From Marthasterias glacialis (taxonomy: Eukaryota > Echinodermata > Asteroidea > Forcipulatida > Asteriidae), in assembly GCA_911728455.2 (NCBI GenBank), contig OU452228.1, positions 1,364,001 to 1,428,000 of the forward strand: a stretch of DNA of 64,000 nucleotides, read 5' to 3'. Of the stretch, positions 1 to 12,903 are shown piece by piece; position 1 is the first letter of the stretch, and each line of letters opens with the position of its first letter. Below the pieces are notes generated by a model. The model saw nothing but the letters and a program-made list of their open reading frames with translations. It did not search any database and was not told the DNA's origin. A program made the translations under genes and the position numbers.

Positions 1-130
1 TGTACCTCCATGTAAATCTGCAAGCCTTTTTATCAAAGAACAATTCTATCAGTCATGCCAGAAAGATAATACTGAAGGCTGAACAACAAAAACAACAAAA
101 AATGCGTTAAAACAACTTGGGACTGCAGAA

Positions 131-277
131 TCAAATCTTTACAAAGAAGTCATACGGTTTTCTCAGACGCTTTTGTAGAAATGAGTTGGCCGGTGCCACG
201 TCTTCATCCCCATCGGTTGCACGCACTGTTGGCAGGGCCCTCTTTATCCTCCCTGACTTGATTGTCACTGACGCACT
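131..277 (-). CDS. Weak candidate terminal exon
   Basis: Phase 0 acceptor GGGTTAG at 278, then SASVTIKSGRIKRALPTVRA, a short acidic run, and NSFLQKRLRKPYDFFVKI with a TGA at 131-133. The segment is more GC-rich than its surroundings. A GTAAAG donor at 142 would make it internal, with the gene leaving the window. Confidence 0.25.
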   Translation of the reverse strand, partial: SASVTIKSGRIKRALPTVRATDGDEDVAPANSFLQKRLRKPYDFFVKI

Positions 278-1365
278 CTAACCCTGGTATGCCAAAAACA
301 ATGCCAGCAACAGTCTGACCCAAAACCTATAGACAGCCAATAACGATGCCATCAAAACAATTGTTTCCTCCGAGTGGTTCAGCGTGTCAAAGACAATGAG
401 AGCACACTGCCGGGGATTGTAACCGGGGAATGTGCATCGAATAAAGAAAACAGCAGGCGATATCCTTTTCAAATTAACAACTTCCTGAAGTCCTAAATAG
501 GATCACCTTTTTTATGCTGCATCTGAATGTTTCTCATCATTGTTCCACAATCCTTACCATGTGATACTATCCATTTGAAGAAAGTAATGCAAATTGGAAA
601 GCGATTAGACATTAAAAAGCACACAAAAAAATCAGGTCAACTTTGTTGAACTGAGTTGAACTTGCTTCAAGACCTTCTCCACCTTATGACTTACCTCTTT
701 AGTTTTACCGGTCACTCTTGCCTCTCAATAACAAATTCTGGAGAGCTGATGATTTTGCTTAAATGCTTACAGTGGAAAAAGTACAATTTTACACGACCAA
801 TGCACAATTGTAATCAATTCACAGGTGAACCACATGTACCATTGTAATGCATTTCTTTACGTGTTCACACAAGCAAGAAATAGTTCTTGTAGATTTGTAG
901 CTTTCTTGGATTTCCTGAAACCATGCCGCGGGTACCCCAGGATTTTTACAGACCAGGGGGCTGCCAACGGAAACCAACTGCATTCTGACCTGGCATGCTT
1001 CATGTACTGCTTGGAACCTACCTTGGGAATACACAGGGAGTCTTAGTGTTCAAACTTCTGCTTTACTTTACACCTACTATAGACTGTGCCAGTCTCACGC
1101 ATATTCGAACATTTTGGGGACCAGTTGGTCCCACGCACATTGCTGTAACATGTGAAGGAAACAAAATCACACGCTTGAACGGACCCTTATGTTCGAATAC
1201 GCGCAAGACTTACACAGTCTATTGGCACAGACTCTCCGTATGTACAAATGAATCTTCCACGTTGCTAAGCCTTACGTTTAGCAATGTCCCATTTTGTACT
1301 TAAGAATGAGAAGAAAGCTGAGAGTTTTTCTCGTTCATCTTTATCCTTCACAACCATAAACTTAC
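278..1365. other. Intronic or intergenic stretch
   Basis: AT-rich DNA without splice-bounded open frames that I trust. Apart from the small TIR element at 1081-1220, I see no other structure. Confidence 0.4.
1081..1220. repeat. Small TIR element (family AGACTGTG), copy 1
   Basis: A 140-bp element with about 32-bp imperfect inverted ends beginning AGACTGTG and ending CACAGTCT. Its interior (TTCCTTCACATGTTACAGCA on the other strand) matches 18545-18676, and part recurs near 51235-51300. Confidence 0.6.
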
Positions 1366-1410
1366 TTCCTGTGGAGGTGACCCCTTTCCCCGCATTTTGC
1401 CCCTGGAAAT
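1366..1410 (-). CDS. Candidate exon
   Basis: A 45-nt segment with acceptor CCTTTTTGTTCTCAATGCAG and consensus donor GTAAGT. All three frames are open, so the reading is uncertain. The phase that follows 3163 gives ISRGKMRGKGSPPQE, a basic, flexible-looking stretch. Confidence 0.3.
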
Positions 1411-3162
1411 CTGCATTGAGAACAAAAAGGGAACACATCAGTTCAGTTACAAAAAAAACCCCACATATTTTGAACGAGAAAAGATGCTTTCTACAAGTAA
1501 AAAGGTACATCAAGTAACACCATTCAATTGCACAATATCAGGTGACATATATTTCATTGTAATGTTTGGGATTTTATCCCAGTTACCTTTTGAGCAATAT
1601 CTGAAACCCCTTTGTAGAAAAACTATGCTGATGTTAAAATTGTGAGTTTTTTTTTTTTTTTTTAACAATGACAGGAAACACAGTAAAGGGGGCCACTTAT
1701 CTACTTATCTATTAGCTGTTTTTCCCAAAGGTCATGGCTTTTCTGTTAGTTTCTGAAACCACCCAAAAATGATTAAAAATGTAAGGGGACTTGCAAGCTT
1801 ATTTTAAAAATAATTTTAGTTGAATAGGATAATTGATTTTATAATTACTCTAAAGTTTCATTCAAAACAATGGGCGGAAAATGCAGGTAGATGTTTGTTA
1901 TCCAATTTTGATGAAATTTTCAGGGCGAATTGAAAAGACAAACTAAAAACATCAAATGAATCAACTCAAATTATTTACCAGCAGGGGACCTACATGTATA
2001 AGCCTGCATGGCCATTCACATGGTGAAACTCCTTTAGCTGCTTTAAGGTACTTAAAAAGTTACAACCATTGGAAAAAACTGCCAACGTGACGGATGCAAT
2101 GTTGTACCCTTTGTGTTTCCTGTCTTAGTTGTACTTTCAATTTCTGCTAGTCATCTACTTCCAAACGATGCATCAATTATCAGTTGCCGCCCATACAAGT
2201 GTACACACAAAACAATAATATAACCTATTCTTGTCAGTAAAATGCGACAGAAAATGACCTCTTCAAGCAAGCAATTTGCTGGAAAACTTTTGTCTTGACT
2301 TTGTGGGATTAATTCTGAATGGGAGACTTTTGTGCAATACTGAGCACGAGTGCACATGCCCAGAACTGTCAAAAGGCACTGTTGTGTCTGCTGGCGCCAG
2401 CATCTCAACAGTCTCCCATTACATTTCAAAATGAACTCAAATAATCTGAAAACCCTAAATTCAGCTTTACATGTCAGTTAAAAGGAATCTGCTAACAGAA
2501 CTTATACATCTGTTAACACCTAGTACCAGGAAACAATTGCATTTACCAGAATGCACAATAGAATTATCAGGAAACGAACACTACTTTTATAACCTTTCCA
2601 GCGTTTGTTTTCTTGTTTTGGGCCCGCAATTTCAACTTTTGAACTTCCTGGGTTGGCAATACACATGTACATGAACAAGTACGTGGCTAAAAAATTGCAA
2701 GTCGATGTAATCCTGAGTAAATGGGCATTTTTGTTGTTTCATGCAGGCGCCATTTTGGATTTTGTCATACATGTAGCTTTCACTGTGAAGCGGCTGCAGC
2801 TCAATCATCCCATGAACATGCTTGATAGCATAGGAAGCCCATAGCAACACCCTTAGCAACAGCCAGAGCCGTAGCCACAGATGCCATACACATGCATTTC
2901 TTTCAACAATGCAACTTCAGCCACAGCCATAGACCATTTCACAACTAGTGGCTGCGGCTTCATTGCCACATTAACATTCATTGAAGAATAGGCTGTCCTT
3001 AGCAACAGCTGAAGCAATGTCCGCCAATTCGGCTATAGCCAAAGTCAAGAACACTCTAAACTCTCTTACGGCCTGAGGTTTAATCACTCCTTTGACAACG
3101 ATGTCAAAGGTCACAAGTTTAACACTGGCAGCACAATTGTTTCTTCATGTATTAAAACTTAC
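1411..3162. other. Intron of candidate gene
   Basis: Nothing coding recognised. The stretch 2855-3060 holds AGCAACAGC-type sequence (rich in GCAACAGC and GGCTGCGGC) that recurs at 7435-7550, so it is a dispersed repeat. Confidence 0.35.
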
Positions 3163-3220
3163 ATGTGTATTTGGTCCTGCGTAGAAACATGGATGTTCAT
3201 TACTTGCTACGTGCTTGTCA
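3163..3220 (-). CDS. Candidate exon
   Basis: A 58-nt segment with a strong acceptor (TTTTCTTTTTCAG) and consensus donor GTAAGT. The open frame in phase 2 reads DKHVASNEHPCFYAGPNTH and exits phase 0. Family unknown. Confidence 0.35.
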
Positions 3221-3368
3221 CTGAAAAAGAAAAGACAACAAATATAACCAAATCATAAATTTCAACAGCACAAAATAAGTATATTTTCCATCAAACATCA
3301 CAGAAAAAGATTTGAAAGTTTTGTTTTAAAATATTTGAAAAAACGGAAAAGGTTAAAATTATTTGTAC

Positions 3369-3410
3369 CTCTCCTTGGTCTTGAGGATAAAGCCCCACGA
3401 AATACATGTA
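3369..3410 (-). CDS. Weak candidate exon
   Basis: A 42-nt segment reading TCISWGFILKTKE, acceptor TTTTTGCAAG, donor AG|GTACAA. Phase 2 on both sides joins 4071 to 3163 without a stop. The splice signals are mediocre. Confidence 0.25.
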
Positions 3411-3589
3411 CTTGCAAAAAGTTGCATACTTTCTACATCACCCAAATCTACTTTGAAAACAAAGTGTGATGCTCGTTTTTTATCCCTTTGTAAGCTGAAA
3501 TTAGTAAAATTTCAGATCGGGGCAACAATCCTGAGATAATGTTGCCCTAAAAAAAATAGATGAATTTAATACATTTTTGGGTTGAACAA

Positions 3590-3660
3590 AGAAAAATTGA
3601 CTGGAGTGAGTATTGAGCCCAGTCGCAGGTTCAAATCTCGATCCAGTCAATTATACTGAG
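3590..3660. repeat. tRNA-like SINE fragment
   Basis: Shares the block AACAAAGAAAAATTGACTGGA with 50085 and carries a B-box-like CAGGTTCAAATCTCG. The fragment is rearranged and lacks a clear A box. Confidence 0.4.
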
Positions 3661-4070
3661 GCCAGTGATTTTCCCCTAAAATTCGAGCCTCGAGTTAATA
3701 TTTTCCCAGCCAGGGAACAGGCAACAAAGCAGAACACATATACAGTATCGCATTTTTCGTAGCAGTCTTTCACAATATAGAGGTGGGGTATCCAGCTTTG
3801 CTATGAATTAAAAAACAGCAACCAAATTACTCACTTGCAGTGAAAAGGGTTTTTATCTTAAGAATTAAAATAGGGCGAGAGCTAACCTGGACACCCCCCT
3901 GTCTACGACCACGATGGTATCACCTTGGCATGACAATGCATGAATAAAAATCAATCCAGCGTATTTATCAACTTTCACAAAACAACTTTTACAAAAAACT
4001 CAACTGAAGTTGTCCATTGTCAACTTTGCTTAATGTGCATTTATACCTACATGAAGATATAAAACTATAC

Positions 4071-4142
4071 CTGTATGAAGCAATGTATTTCACAGCATAC
4101 CGATCCCACAAGAAACCACCATAAAGAAGATGATCCATTTTG
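4071..4142 (-). CDS. Weak candidate exon
   Basis: Reads KMDHLLYGGFLWDRYAVKYI then ASY, 72 nt, donor AG|GTATAG, acceptor TTGGTAG. Entry and exit are both phase 2, matching the two segments to its left (3369 and 3163). The opposite strand carries a longer low-complexity open frame, which I reject. Confidence 0.3.
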
Positions 4143-5559
4143 CTACCAAATCAAACCAATACTGTTACATCGTGTTACATCGTCATTGCATTTCAATAAA
4201 CCCCACCCACCACGCCGCTTGTCGCTCACACCCCCCCCCCCCCCACAACCGCAGCAACAATTTCATCCCCGAAAATCCATTTACCAGTTCAAAGTTAATC
4301 AAAAGATCCTTTTTGTTGTTGCAAATTTTAAATGTCAAATACATGCACACAACAACTGCACCAATGAAGGGAATTCAAAAGACATAGTTCAGTTTTTGCT
4401 TGATTTCACTTCAATGGGGAACCAGCGCCCTTCATCAATGCACCTGAATTTAAAAAAAAAAATTGTTATGCACATTTCGAAAAAAAAGTACGGGTCAAGT
4501 TTTCTGTGTGTCATGAATGGAGCTAATTTTTCTATAAACATGTAGGCAATCCACAATTTGTGATGTGCTGCATCTATTTTGTTACAAGTTTGTATTCAGT
4601 AGCATTTTACGAAAGTTAGTTACAAAAGACTTTAACAATCATTTTACCCCCTCCCCTACTGCATTCTTCCCTGCAGTACCGCCCACTATTACACATCAGG
4701 AATTACAATCAAAACTTAGGCTTTGCTTCAAATTCTCGAGGCAAGAAGTTTTTCCTGAAAAACAAAATTTACAAGGACTCAAATACCTTCCTTTTCCACA
4801 TAATTAGATCAGAGCGTATAGGCCTACATCAGAGCATAGCAAACCAGTGCTGGATGCCATTTCAGCAAATACACGTAACTCTATTGATACAACAAAAGAT
4901 CAGTGCAGACCAGTGCAGACAATGACCATTGCTATTAATGGGAAACAAAACATTCACTTGCTGAAATGCCGCCCATACCTATTTCACGTTCCAACAATAG
5001 ATAGAGCTCTAGTTCCCCATCTTGCACCTTCGGCACTCTAGAAGCTTTGGTACAATGTACAGGACTCGATATCATTGTTGACATTTTGTACTAGTTGGTA
5101 AACTAATGTTATTTGTGAATGTTTTATATAAGATATATAATATGCAGTACACATAAGTAGCTGCCAACACAACAACTGGTGTGTTTTCTGGTTTTACCAT
5201 TAATCTAACTAAATTTGCCCCATCGACCTGACAGTGTCAATGAAGGAGGTCACAGGTTCCACACATGGGTCATCTTTCTTTGTGCCTAGTAAACATCAAC
5301 TATCAACCAAGACCCAAATAAAATGTGTATCTGGAAAAAGGGAGCATAGCTTTCGGTATGCTGGAGGGGGAAAAAATCTATTGACAATATGGCCTTGGAT
5401 ACCTTTTTTTGAAACAAATGTTTAACAATGTTCGGTGCTGGAAGTTTAGGTATACTTTGAGATAGGTCATTAGTGGCCCAAATTGTACCATCCCTTTCTC
5501 TAGTCCCCCCAAAAAAGAATGCATTAGGGCTTATCCTGTTCGTAAATGTGCTGTAGATC

Positions 5560-5830
5560 CACTGTTAAGCCACGCCCACTTCACACAAACTGGCTCCACT
5601 GATCACCAGAAGCCCATAGGAGTTGCACTGAGCCCATTTTTCTTTGATGATTTATGCAAGACAAGTTTAATAACTGGACTTGGCTTTTACATTCGTTCTT
5701 CAACGACTAAGGTCTGCTCAGATAAAAAAAAAGTTTCTGTCATAAGAAATACCTTTGAACGATGAAATGGCTGATTTGGGTGTAAAACTACAGACAAACG
5801 TATGCCAGTTTTGGAGACTGAAGTAGCGAA
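5560..5830. repeat. Dispersed repeat shared with 21.2 kb
   Basis: The stretch with ACGCCCACTTCACACA and CCAGAAGCCCATAGGA recurs at 21205-21430 with point changes. Ends not defined. Confidence 0.45.
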
Positions 5831-8110
5831 AACTTTGGGCGGGCAGCAGATGTGCACGCGTGTGACGCAACGACTTACCAGGAGGATTGTTTATAAATTA
5901 CTCAATTGTTGGATTCAGTGCATGAGGTCTATATTGTACATCATAGATTACTTAAATGTTTTTGTGTACTGAGGGAATCTAACAAAAACAGTATTAAGCC
6001 AAGATTTATAGCCAGAGTGGTTTTTTTTTAAAGAACGAATGTATCAAGACACCTTAGAAAAAACCCACCTGCTGCACATGGGTAGCCAATTTTTCTTTTT
6101 GCCTGGCCTGTGACACAATGCTGCCCAACCCTGAACTACTTTCCAAGGGTGGTGTTTTGTTGCCAATGAACACACCCCAACTTTATAATGCACCCTGGCT
6201 GGGTCTGCCAAAATACACACAAATAATGAAGGCACTGTGTGTTTGTGGGGGTGAAGACCCCTACGGTTTGCATTCATCTGTTGTATTTGTATTGGGCTAA
6301 GCTTGGTAGAATGGTACAATGCTGGAAAAGAACCATGGTTGATCGCCACACTCTGTCTGCTCTTATCAATGGATTCTTTGGGATGGAATTTGTTTTTTTG
6401 TTTTTTTCCCCCCAGCACACCAGGAAATAAAGTAGTGCCAAAAACACATTATTGGAGTATTTTTACGAAATCGTTTTTTCAAAAGACTTGAAAATTCTAC
6501 TACAAAGTAGAATCCTTTAGTTTGTAGTGTTCTTGTTGGCAATCCAAGACCAATTGTATAATTAGTTTATTTACTTTTTAAAAAAAGTTATTGAAGCTTT
6601 ACATATTTGTAACTTAATTGTCAGATGTATTTATTCATTTAGAATTTGTTTGACTAGTCATTTATTTATTGCTTTTACATGGTTTACATCACTTACATAT
6701 ATCTATTTAAGATTTTTTTTCTCTCTCTCTTTTTTTCCCCCTCTCCTTTTGCCTTTTGGATGGTGGGTGGAGGTGAGGCGGTAACCATGAATAGTCAGCA
6801 AACAAACACCAGCATTTGGAACAACCCCTAGGGCAGCCAGTGCCTCTCTAATGTTCACCTACATACAACACAATCAAGGGCACATTTCTCTCTTACCATG
6901 AACTCAATAATGCACACGCTCAGCTGACAATCAGTGCAACATGTGTGCCTAAGATTCACCTCCAAAGCAGGAGGCTATTGTGCAGGTGGTTTGTAAGTTT
7001 ACTTGCCCAGGGCACTAGTTAGTACAAGGGTTTACAGACACAGCATCAGTCCCAGCTCACACATAAGAAGGAAGAACGATTTGATTTCAGGGGGAGAAAC
7101 ATGAAAACACAAGGAAGGGGAAAAAGGAGGGGTCCTTCGAGCTGGCCCGGGTCCCGTTGCAGCACAACTCAGAGAGGGCAAAACCGTTCGTGACTCACTC
7201 CCCACCAAATTAGCAATAATATTATTGCAAAATGTCAAGACTTACAAAAGCATCATCAAGTGGGCAATCAAAATTATGAACAAAACTGAAAATTGAAAAT
7301 CCTGCAGCTGAGCTTTGGGTGCAAGCTCACAGTGGACGCCCCAAGGGGAAGTCGGAACAAGTTTTGGAAGCCTAATACAATATATCGTCCCAATCCTTTA
7401 GTTTTTCATAATAAAATTCCACCAAACTATGACCGTTTCCGAATCAGCAGCTACGGCTACAGCTTGGTCACCGCATAATCATGCGTTTAAGCATAGTCCA
7501 CCCTTAGCAACAGCCGCAGCCATAGCTGAAGCCGCTAATTTGGACACAGCCTAAACCTTTGCTTATTTCAACAGCCTATAAACTTCATCACTTCATTTGA
7601 TCGTGAAAGAGTAGGAGTTACCCAGGTGTTCCTGGTTCAGGTAGCAAGCTACCTACATGTACATGTATCTACAGGTTTTCTCAGGCTTCCGAGCTACAGT
7701 GATCAAGTCGCTTTTGAGGCATCCTTGGTTTCATTACCAGAAATTAATAATAATGATAACAATAATGATATCACTTTCGATAGTGATTTACTTGTAACTA
7801 CTTATCAATTGGCTTTTCATTCTGCGTTTTCATTTGAATCACAGAATTCTGGAAATACACATGTTATAGGAAATTGAACTGTCAACTGAATCTAAGCGGG
7901 CAATAGCAAAAATAATAACAGACAATTCTTAAATAGCGTGAATCACCATGGAGACTCTATGTGCTTGAGAAAAAGAAAAAGGCAGACAAGAAAGGAGAAA
8001 ACAAATTTGCAGTTCATGTCTTCTCCACACAGTCAAAATTTCACAATGGACACTGATAGCATTGATTGAACCAATGTGTTTTAACCTGGGTTTGAAATGG
8101 GTCAGTAATG

Positions 8111-8221
8111 GACCCATCCATTAAGCCCCGCCTTTGCTGTATTGGCCAATCACAGACGTGCAACCAAAAGTCTGAAAAAAGTGGCGCGTGTGCACAGTGG
8201 GCGGGGCTTAATGGATCGGTC
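8111..8221. repeat. Short TIR element with GC-rich ends
   Basis: About 110 bp with inverted ends GACCCATCCATTAAGCCCCG and CGGGGCTTAATGGATCGGTC (about 22 bp each, one or two mismatches). No coding content; MITE-like. Confidence 0.65.
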
Positions 8222-8529
8222 TATTTCAGCCAGTATAACATTTGGTGCTAAACTAATCCAAAATTGCACGCACAGTGCTCAGCACTTGCTCATGTGTTGT
8301 TAGAGAAGAAAAAACAAGACAGGAAACCAATGTCACGTTTACATTTTGAGAATTAAAAGTGTTTTCTACTGATAAGCTGAGCTCTAACTGAGCTTTTGCA
8401 TTTAAAGGAAATGAAGTTGGGAAGTTGAGCATCTTCAAAATAATATCGTGTATTTTTATGGTTGGTTTACAGTCATTCGACCGGACTTGTATATGTATGA
8501 CCACCTTTAATAGAATTGTAAACACTCAC

Positions 8530-8623
8530 CATACAAAAGTCAAGGATACCTAATGGAATGTGTTGAGCAGGCTGCATAATTTTACCCATCTGCCATGACT
8601 GCACCCATAGATAAGCTTGTGTA
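8530..8623 (-). CDS. Weak candidate exon
   Basis: Open frame reading TQAYLWVQSWQMGKIMQPAQ then HIPLGILDFCM, ending at consensus donor GTGAGT (phase 0). The acceptor is ambiguous (8624, 8599 or nearer). The start given is the one in phase with the 10753 segment. Confidence 0.3.
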
Positions 8624-8849
8624 CTTGTGTTTAACACATACAGATCATGCGCAGGTTGTGCACGAGTTGTGAATTATCCGAGGTATCATGAAATTATTAA
8701 ATTAATTTCTGGTAATGAAACCAGTAAATCCTCAAAGTGCTTTGCACTGTTGGCCTGAAGAAACCTTAAAAAGAGAAGATGATGAACAATTTCAGTTTAA
8801 AATGTGGAAGGGATACCATACTCTATAAATTCCAAATCACATGTATGAG

Positions 8850-8890
8850 CTTGTGGTCTAGAGCAGGATTCGAACCACGGCCCACAGAGA
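8850..8890 (-). repeat. Possible tRNA-like B-box
   Basis: On the minus strand CGTGGTTCGAATCCTGCTC matches a tRNA B box. No cloverleaf or A box is evident nearby, so I read it as a SINE remnant or chance. Confidence 0.25.
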
Positions 8891-10752
8891 AGAAAGGTAG
8901 AAAGATACCACTAGCACAACCTTGTTCCCAGGGGTGAATATCTCGCAGCACCATTTTTTCTCAGCATACCTCGCTCAATTATAACCCTTTGAATTGTGAC
9001 ATTAAAATCTCCCAAAATATGGTAGATTTTAATTAGTCCTAGGGGTGACCCAATCTACGCACCCGCTCAAAATGGTAGCCTGCAAAACAGGCATCGAGTC
9101 ATAGAGTAACTGGTCCCCTCTCATTCTTCTTTAATTTTGTGACCTGTCTAACTCTATGCAGTTTAGGGTGACCGTGTAAAAACATAATTCATTCAAAGTG
9201 GGATCGCGTCAAATACATGCATTTTGACACGCACGTACTAAGCGCCCTACAAGCACTCTAAAGTTTTTTACAAGAGTACGCACAAAACAGTCACTTTTGA
9301 TAGCCAATCAGCATTGTTTTCCAGCGCTTCCCTACACTCATGACAAGACGTATCAAAATGGCGCACTGCCCATGGTAGCGATGCTGCCACTAGCATTAAG
9401 TCAAGCTCCTGATTTGTAGATTTGTCAAAAATAAAGGGCTAGAATGCACTGTGATACAATGTAACTATTTTCCAATTAACAGAGGTATATCCCCCCGGCC
9501 CCCAACAATCCCCGCCATAAAATCTAATTCTAAAAGGGTAAACTACATGTACACAGGTACGTTTGCCGTTCTTGACTATTGGGATGAGAGGCATTGCTGA
9601 CAAAAAGGTGTGATTCTTCCTCCACGCTGAAAGTCAGATCCAAAATTTAAGGAGTTATTTTGAAATGATAGCATTTCCATCTTTTTGTAACCCCTAGAGT
9701 TGTAGATTTCAAGGAGCTTTTGGGAACAGTATCCTCAGGGATAGAGATAGATCAAAGAGCAGGATTTCTTTATATCTGTCAAAAATAACAGCTACTTTTT
9801 CCACCAGGTAGGCATAAAAAGGTCGGAACTCAGATAAAAATCTGAAATTTCTCTTCCCTGTGACTAAGGGCACTTCCATGTAGAATGTCTACGGGAAGAT
9901 TTTTACAGGAGCACAAAGGCCAAGACCAGGAAAACTGAAGCAATGGCCAATAGGGCTCCCATACCAATACCAGGCTGGTACCCACTGAAATAACCTCTCT
10001 GTTACAGAGGGTTATGCTTTCATATCTGCTCCTTTTCCTTGATAGGGTAACCAGACTACTCCAATGAATAATCTCAAAACAATATCTAGGAATTATTTGA
10101 AATCTAGATTTGTCACCAAAATGACCCAGAATTTAGTTGAACAGGGGCACTTGATTATTGATGAGAGGGGGGTAATCGCTGAGGGTTAAGTGAGGGGTCA
10201 AATCAAACCGCAGTCCCTCCGTTTGTTAATCAGAGCAGGGGGTGACGATTGACACCAGTGTCACACTTCTTGAAAAGATTCAGGGTCGACTTCCTGGAAG
10301 CGACCTTTCGCTTGTTATAAAAAGCAAAAAAAACCTGCTTGAAAAAACACGCAGGGCTCTAAACGTGGACAAACAGGCCTAGTGTCAGCAATCGTTATGT
10401 AGTGCTGGAGTTATTTCCTGTCAGTGAGGCGTCATCGAGAGTCAGCGAACGAAGTAGGAAGAAAAAAAAATGTCTTCCCGCCAAAAAAACAATAACACTC
10501 ATCTTTGGGATCCACACATATATGATATCCTGCCTCAAAGCTTAAAATGTTTTTGTAAGGGGGGTGGGGGAAGGGGGAGATGATGACGAGATGGGGTTAA
10601 AGAAATTGTCAGCACTTTTATTCCTTGTTTTCTCCTCTCTGGACATGCTTGACTTACCCCCCCCCCAACCCACCTTCCCTACTTCAAAATGAAAAGCAGA
10701 TTGTCAAAATATCTAAAAACAATATCTAATATACAGGCAAGTAAGTGGTTAC
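8891..10752. other. Intron of candidate gene, no gene seen
   Basis: AT-rich sequence without a trusted open segment. It includes short C/G homopolymer runs. Confidence 0.35.
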
Positions 10753-10799
10753 TGTCCTCTATGTATGGCATATCCTTCAAATCCCCAGTTCATGAGTGC
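10753..10799 (-). CDS. Weak candidate exon
   Basis: Reads ALMNWGFEGYAIHRG with acceptor CTTTCAAG and donor GTAACC. An alternative acceptor at 10815 would add ITAFK. It exits phase 2, compatible with the 8530 segment. Confidence 0.25.
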
Positions 10800-11550
10800 C
10801 TTGAAAGCAGTAATCTTCAAGAGACAAGTTCAGTTCTTGTTTTCTCAACGATAAAGAGAATTTCAAATACTGAGTTTTTGGCGTCTGCTTGACACTAACC
10901 TTACACATACGATGTATCAGTGCTTTACCACTGAACATGGAAAATTGGCTACCGTAGGTTAGCTTTTAATGAACAAAGCCCACATGTTATGTTTGCTAAT
11001 TAATGAACAGGTTCAACTGTCAGTATGCGTTTGTAGGCACAATCTGTTTGAATCCTAGCCACAAACTCGTACACATTAGAAGTGCTGCTTCATTAATAAA
11101 CCAAGAATCCATGCACGTGTTGCTGACAGTGTCAGCAGAAAGTACTTGGTTAAAATCCATGTGTGTTGAGGGCCGCAGTGGGAAGGGCCGATTACTAGAC
11201 ATTGGGGAGGTAAAGGAGAAGAGAGGGATAGAGAGGGATACTGGACAGGTTGCTAGGCACTTCAGGCAGTAATGTATAATATATGTAGCTGACATTTTTT
11301 TTACAGCTAACTTGAGTACATGTTAACACAATGACACTAGTTTAGTTGGGTGAGTAGGTAAACACACTAACCCTAGTTTACAGGCATGCAACTTTGACTT
11401 AACAAAAAACGAAGAAATTCCAATCTTGACACAAAATTGTACGGTGTTTTTCAATTTTCAATTTTCAATGGCACCAGTGTGCAATGAAAAATGAGGAAAT
11501 CAGCTGATCCCAGGAAAAGTTGCATGCCAGAGTTTAGTTGGTTGAGTAGG

Positions 11551-12175
11551 TTAACCAGTTGAACCGGATGACGTCAATACACGCCAGCAAATGTTTCCCC
11601 TGCCTGAAAATGGAGGTCGTCTTGCTACGCCATTTTGTAATTTCAGACCATCGGAGTCAAGGTCGCCCGATCATTCAATTGTGGAGCATGCGCAGACCAC
11701 GCACACGTCATGTAACGTTTCCATTCACTCACAAGGACAAAAAAAGTTTGTGCGTTTACTCGTATTTTGTGGCCATTGAGAGGCAGTTTTTGTGTAATCC
11801 GCGATTATAGACCTTTGTCCTTTTGTTCCAAGAAGGGGATTTCAAGGCATAGAGAGGCTTCCATCGGCTTCCACCATTGTTCATTCATTGTGTTTCGGCT
11901 CAATGGAGTTACATGTAAGTCAGAGTGAGCCAGCAATGGAGCCATGGTTCCGTGTTTACGTGTAGTACCACTCCTATGCCGTAGGTAACGGCCAATGTTT
12001 TGCGACTCACACTGCATGAATTTGACATTTTCTCGGTCGAGCAACAAAACGGACGACCCAGCAAAGAGAATCTTTCTTCTCTTGGCATTGTCAATTCCGG
12101 CAATTCCACCAAAATAATCCCACGCCAGGGGGACGGGACTATAACAAAAAAAGGATCCCGGCAGCAACTGGTTAA
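11551..12175. mobile_element. TTAA-flanked nonautonomous element (piggyBac-like), copy 1
   Basis: A 625-bp element bounded by TTAA on both sides, with inverted ends CCAGTTG and CAACTGG. Related copies lie at 25334, 28693, 40728, 44697 and 59029. It sits inside a local repeat; the neighbouring unit at 12190-12232 shows the uninterrupted site GTAGGTTAACACACTAAC. So the insertion was precise with TTAA duplicated, as in the piggyBac superfamily. No transposase frame remains; long minus-strand frames inside are noncoding. Confidence 0.75.
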
Positions 12176-12559
12176 TACACTAACTCTAGAATAGTTGGGT
12201 GAGTAGGTTAACACACTAACCCTAGTTTAGGTGGGTGATTGGGTTGGAGTTAAACTTTTCAACTTGGGCATTCTGCTTTTGTTATCATTAGTATTAACAT
12301 TTTCTGGTATGATATTAGGCCCTTGGAAAAAAAGAAGGACAATATTATTGAGTACAACGGCTGACCTACATGTACAATTGGCGTAGCTTTTCAGGCTATT
12401 CAAAAACAATTTTGCAGATTTTTCTGAGGGTTAAAAAAAATCGGAAATCAAAATAAAGTAGGAAGAATATCATGTCTGCATTTTGTATGACCAGCTAGGT
12501 ACTAGTAAAGAATGTTGTGGGCTAGTCAGACTGTAGGTAGCCCAGCAAGCAAGTCAAAA

Positions 12560-12903
12560 TTAGCTACGTGTACCTACACATACCTCTTTATATATGATTT
12601 TCAAGGTGCTGTGATGGTTTTCATTTAGCAACTCACTTAAAACAATATGCTCTGATAATCACCTCAACAGAAATGAACAAAAAGTCTTCCGGGCCAGTCA
12701 AAATCGACATGGGCTGGTCAACCACACGGCTGACTAAACCAAGGAGGACTCGCCAAGAGAAAAAGTTACCACAACGCCTGCAACATGTATCACAAGTGAC
12801 AGATCTCACTTCTACTTTTCCTGTGAGTTCCAACACCACACCGCAAAATCAAACATTCATCAAAAAACCTGTTGCACCTCTTGAATTAATCCATACAGCA
12901 TGA
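12560..12903 (+). other. Unassigned plus-strand open frame
   Basis: The frame is open from about 12600 to TGA at 12901. From the ATG at 12673 it gives 76 residues (MNKKSSGPVKIDMGWSTTRL onwards), basic then Ser/Thr/Pro-rich, and disordered-looking. It has no homology I recognise and no clear splice or start context. It could be a fragment of a transposon protein, a pseudogene, or chance. Confidence 0.2.

Noticed and set aside
4075..4545. 156-codon plus-strand open frame
   Set aside because: Low-complexity composition (C-run giving poly-Pro, A-runs giving poly-Lys), no homology recognised.
4704..5045. Possible further exons of gene 2 (about 4713-4755 and 4985-5045, minus)
   Set aside because: Open segments with fair acceptors exist, but donors are weak and phases do not connect to 4071.
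11805..12214. Minus-strand open frames of 120 and 101 codons
   Set aside because: Inside the TTAA element; other copies of the element have the frame broken.
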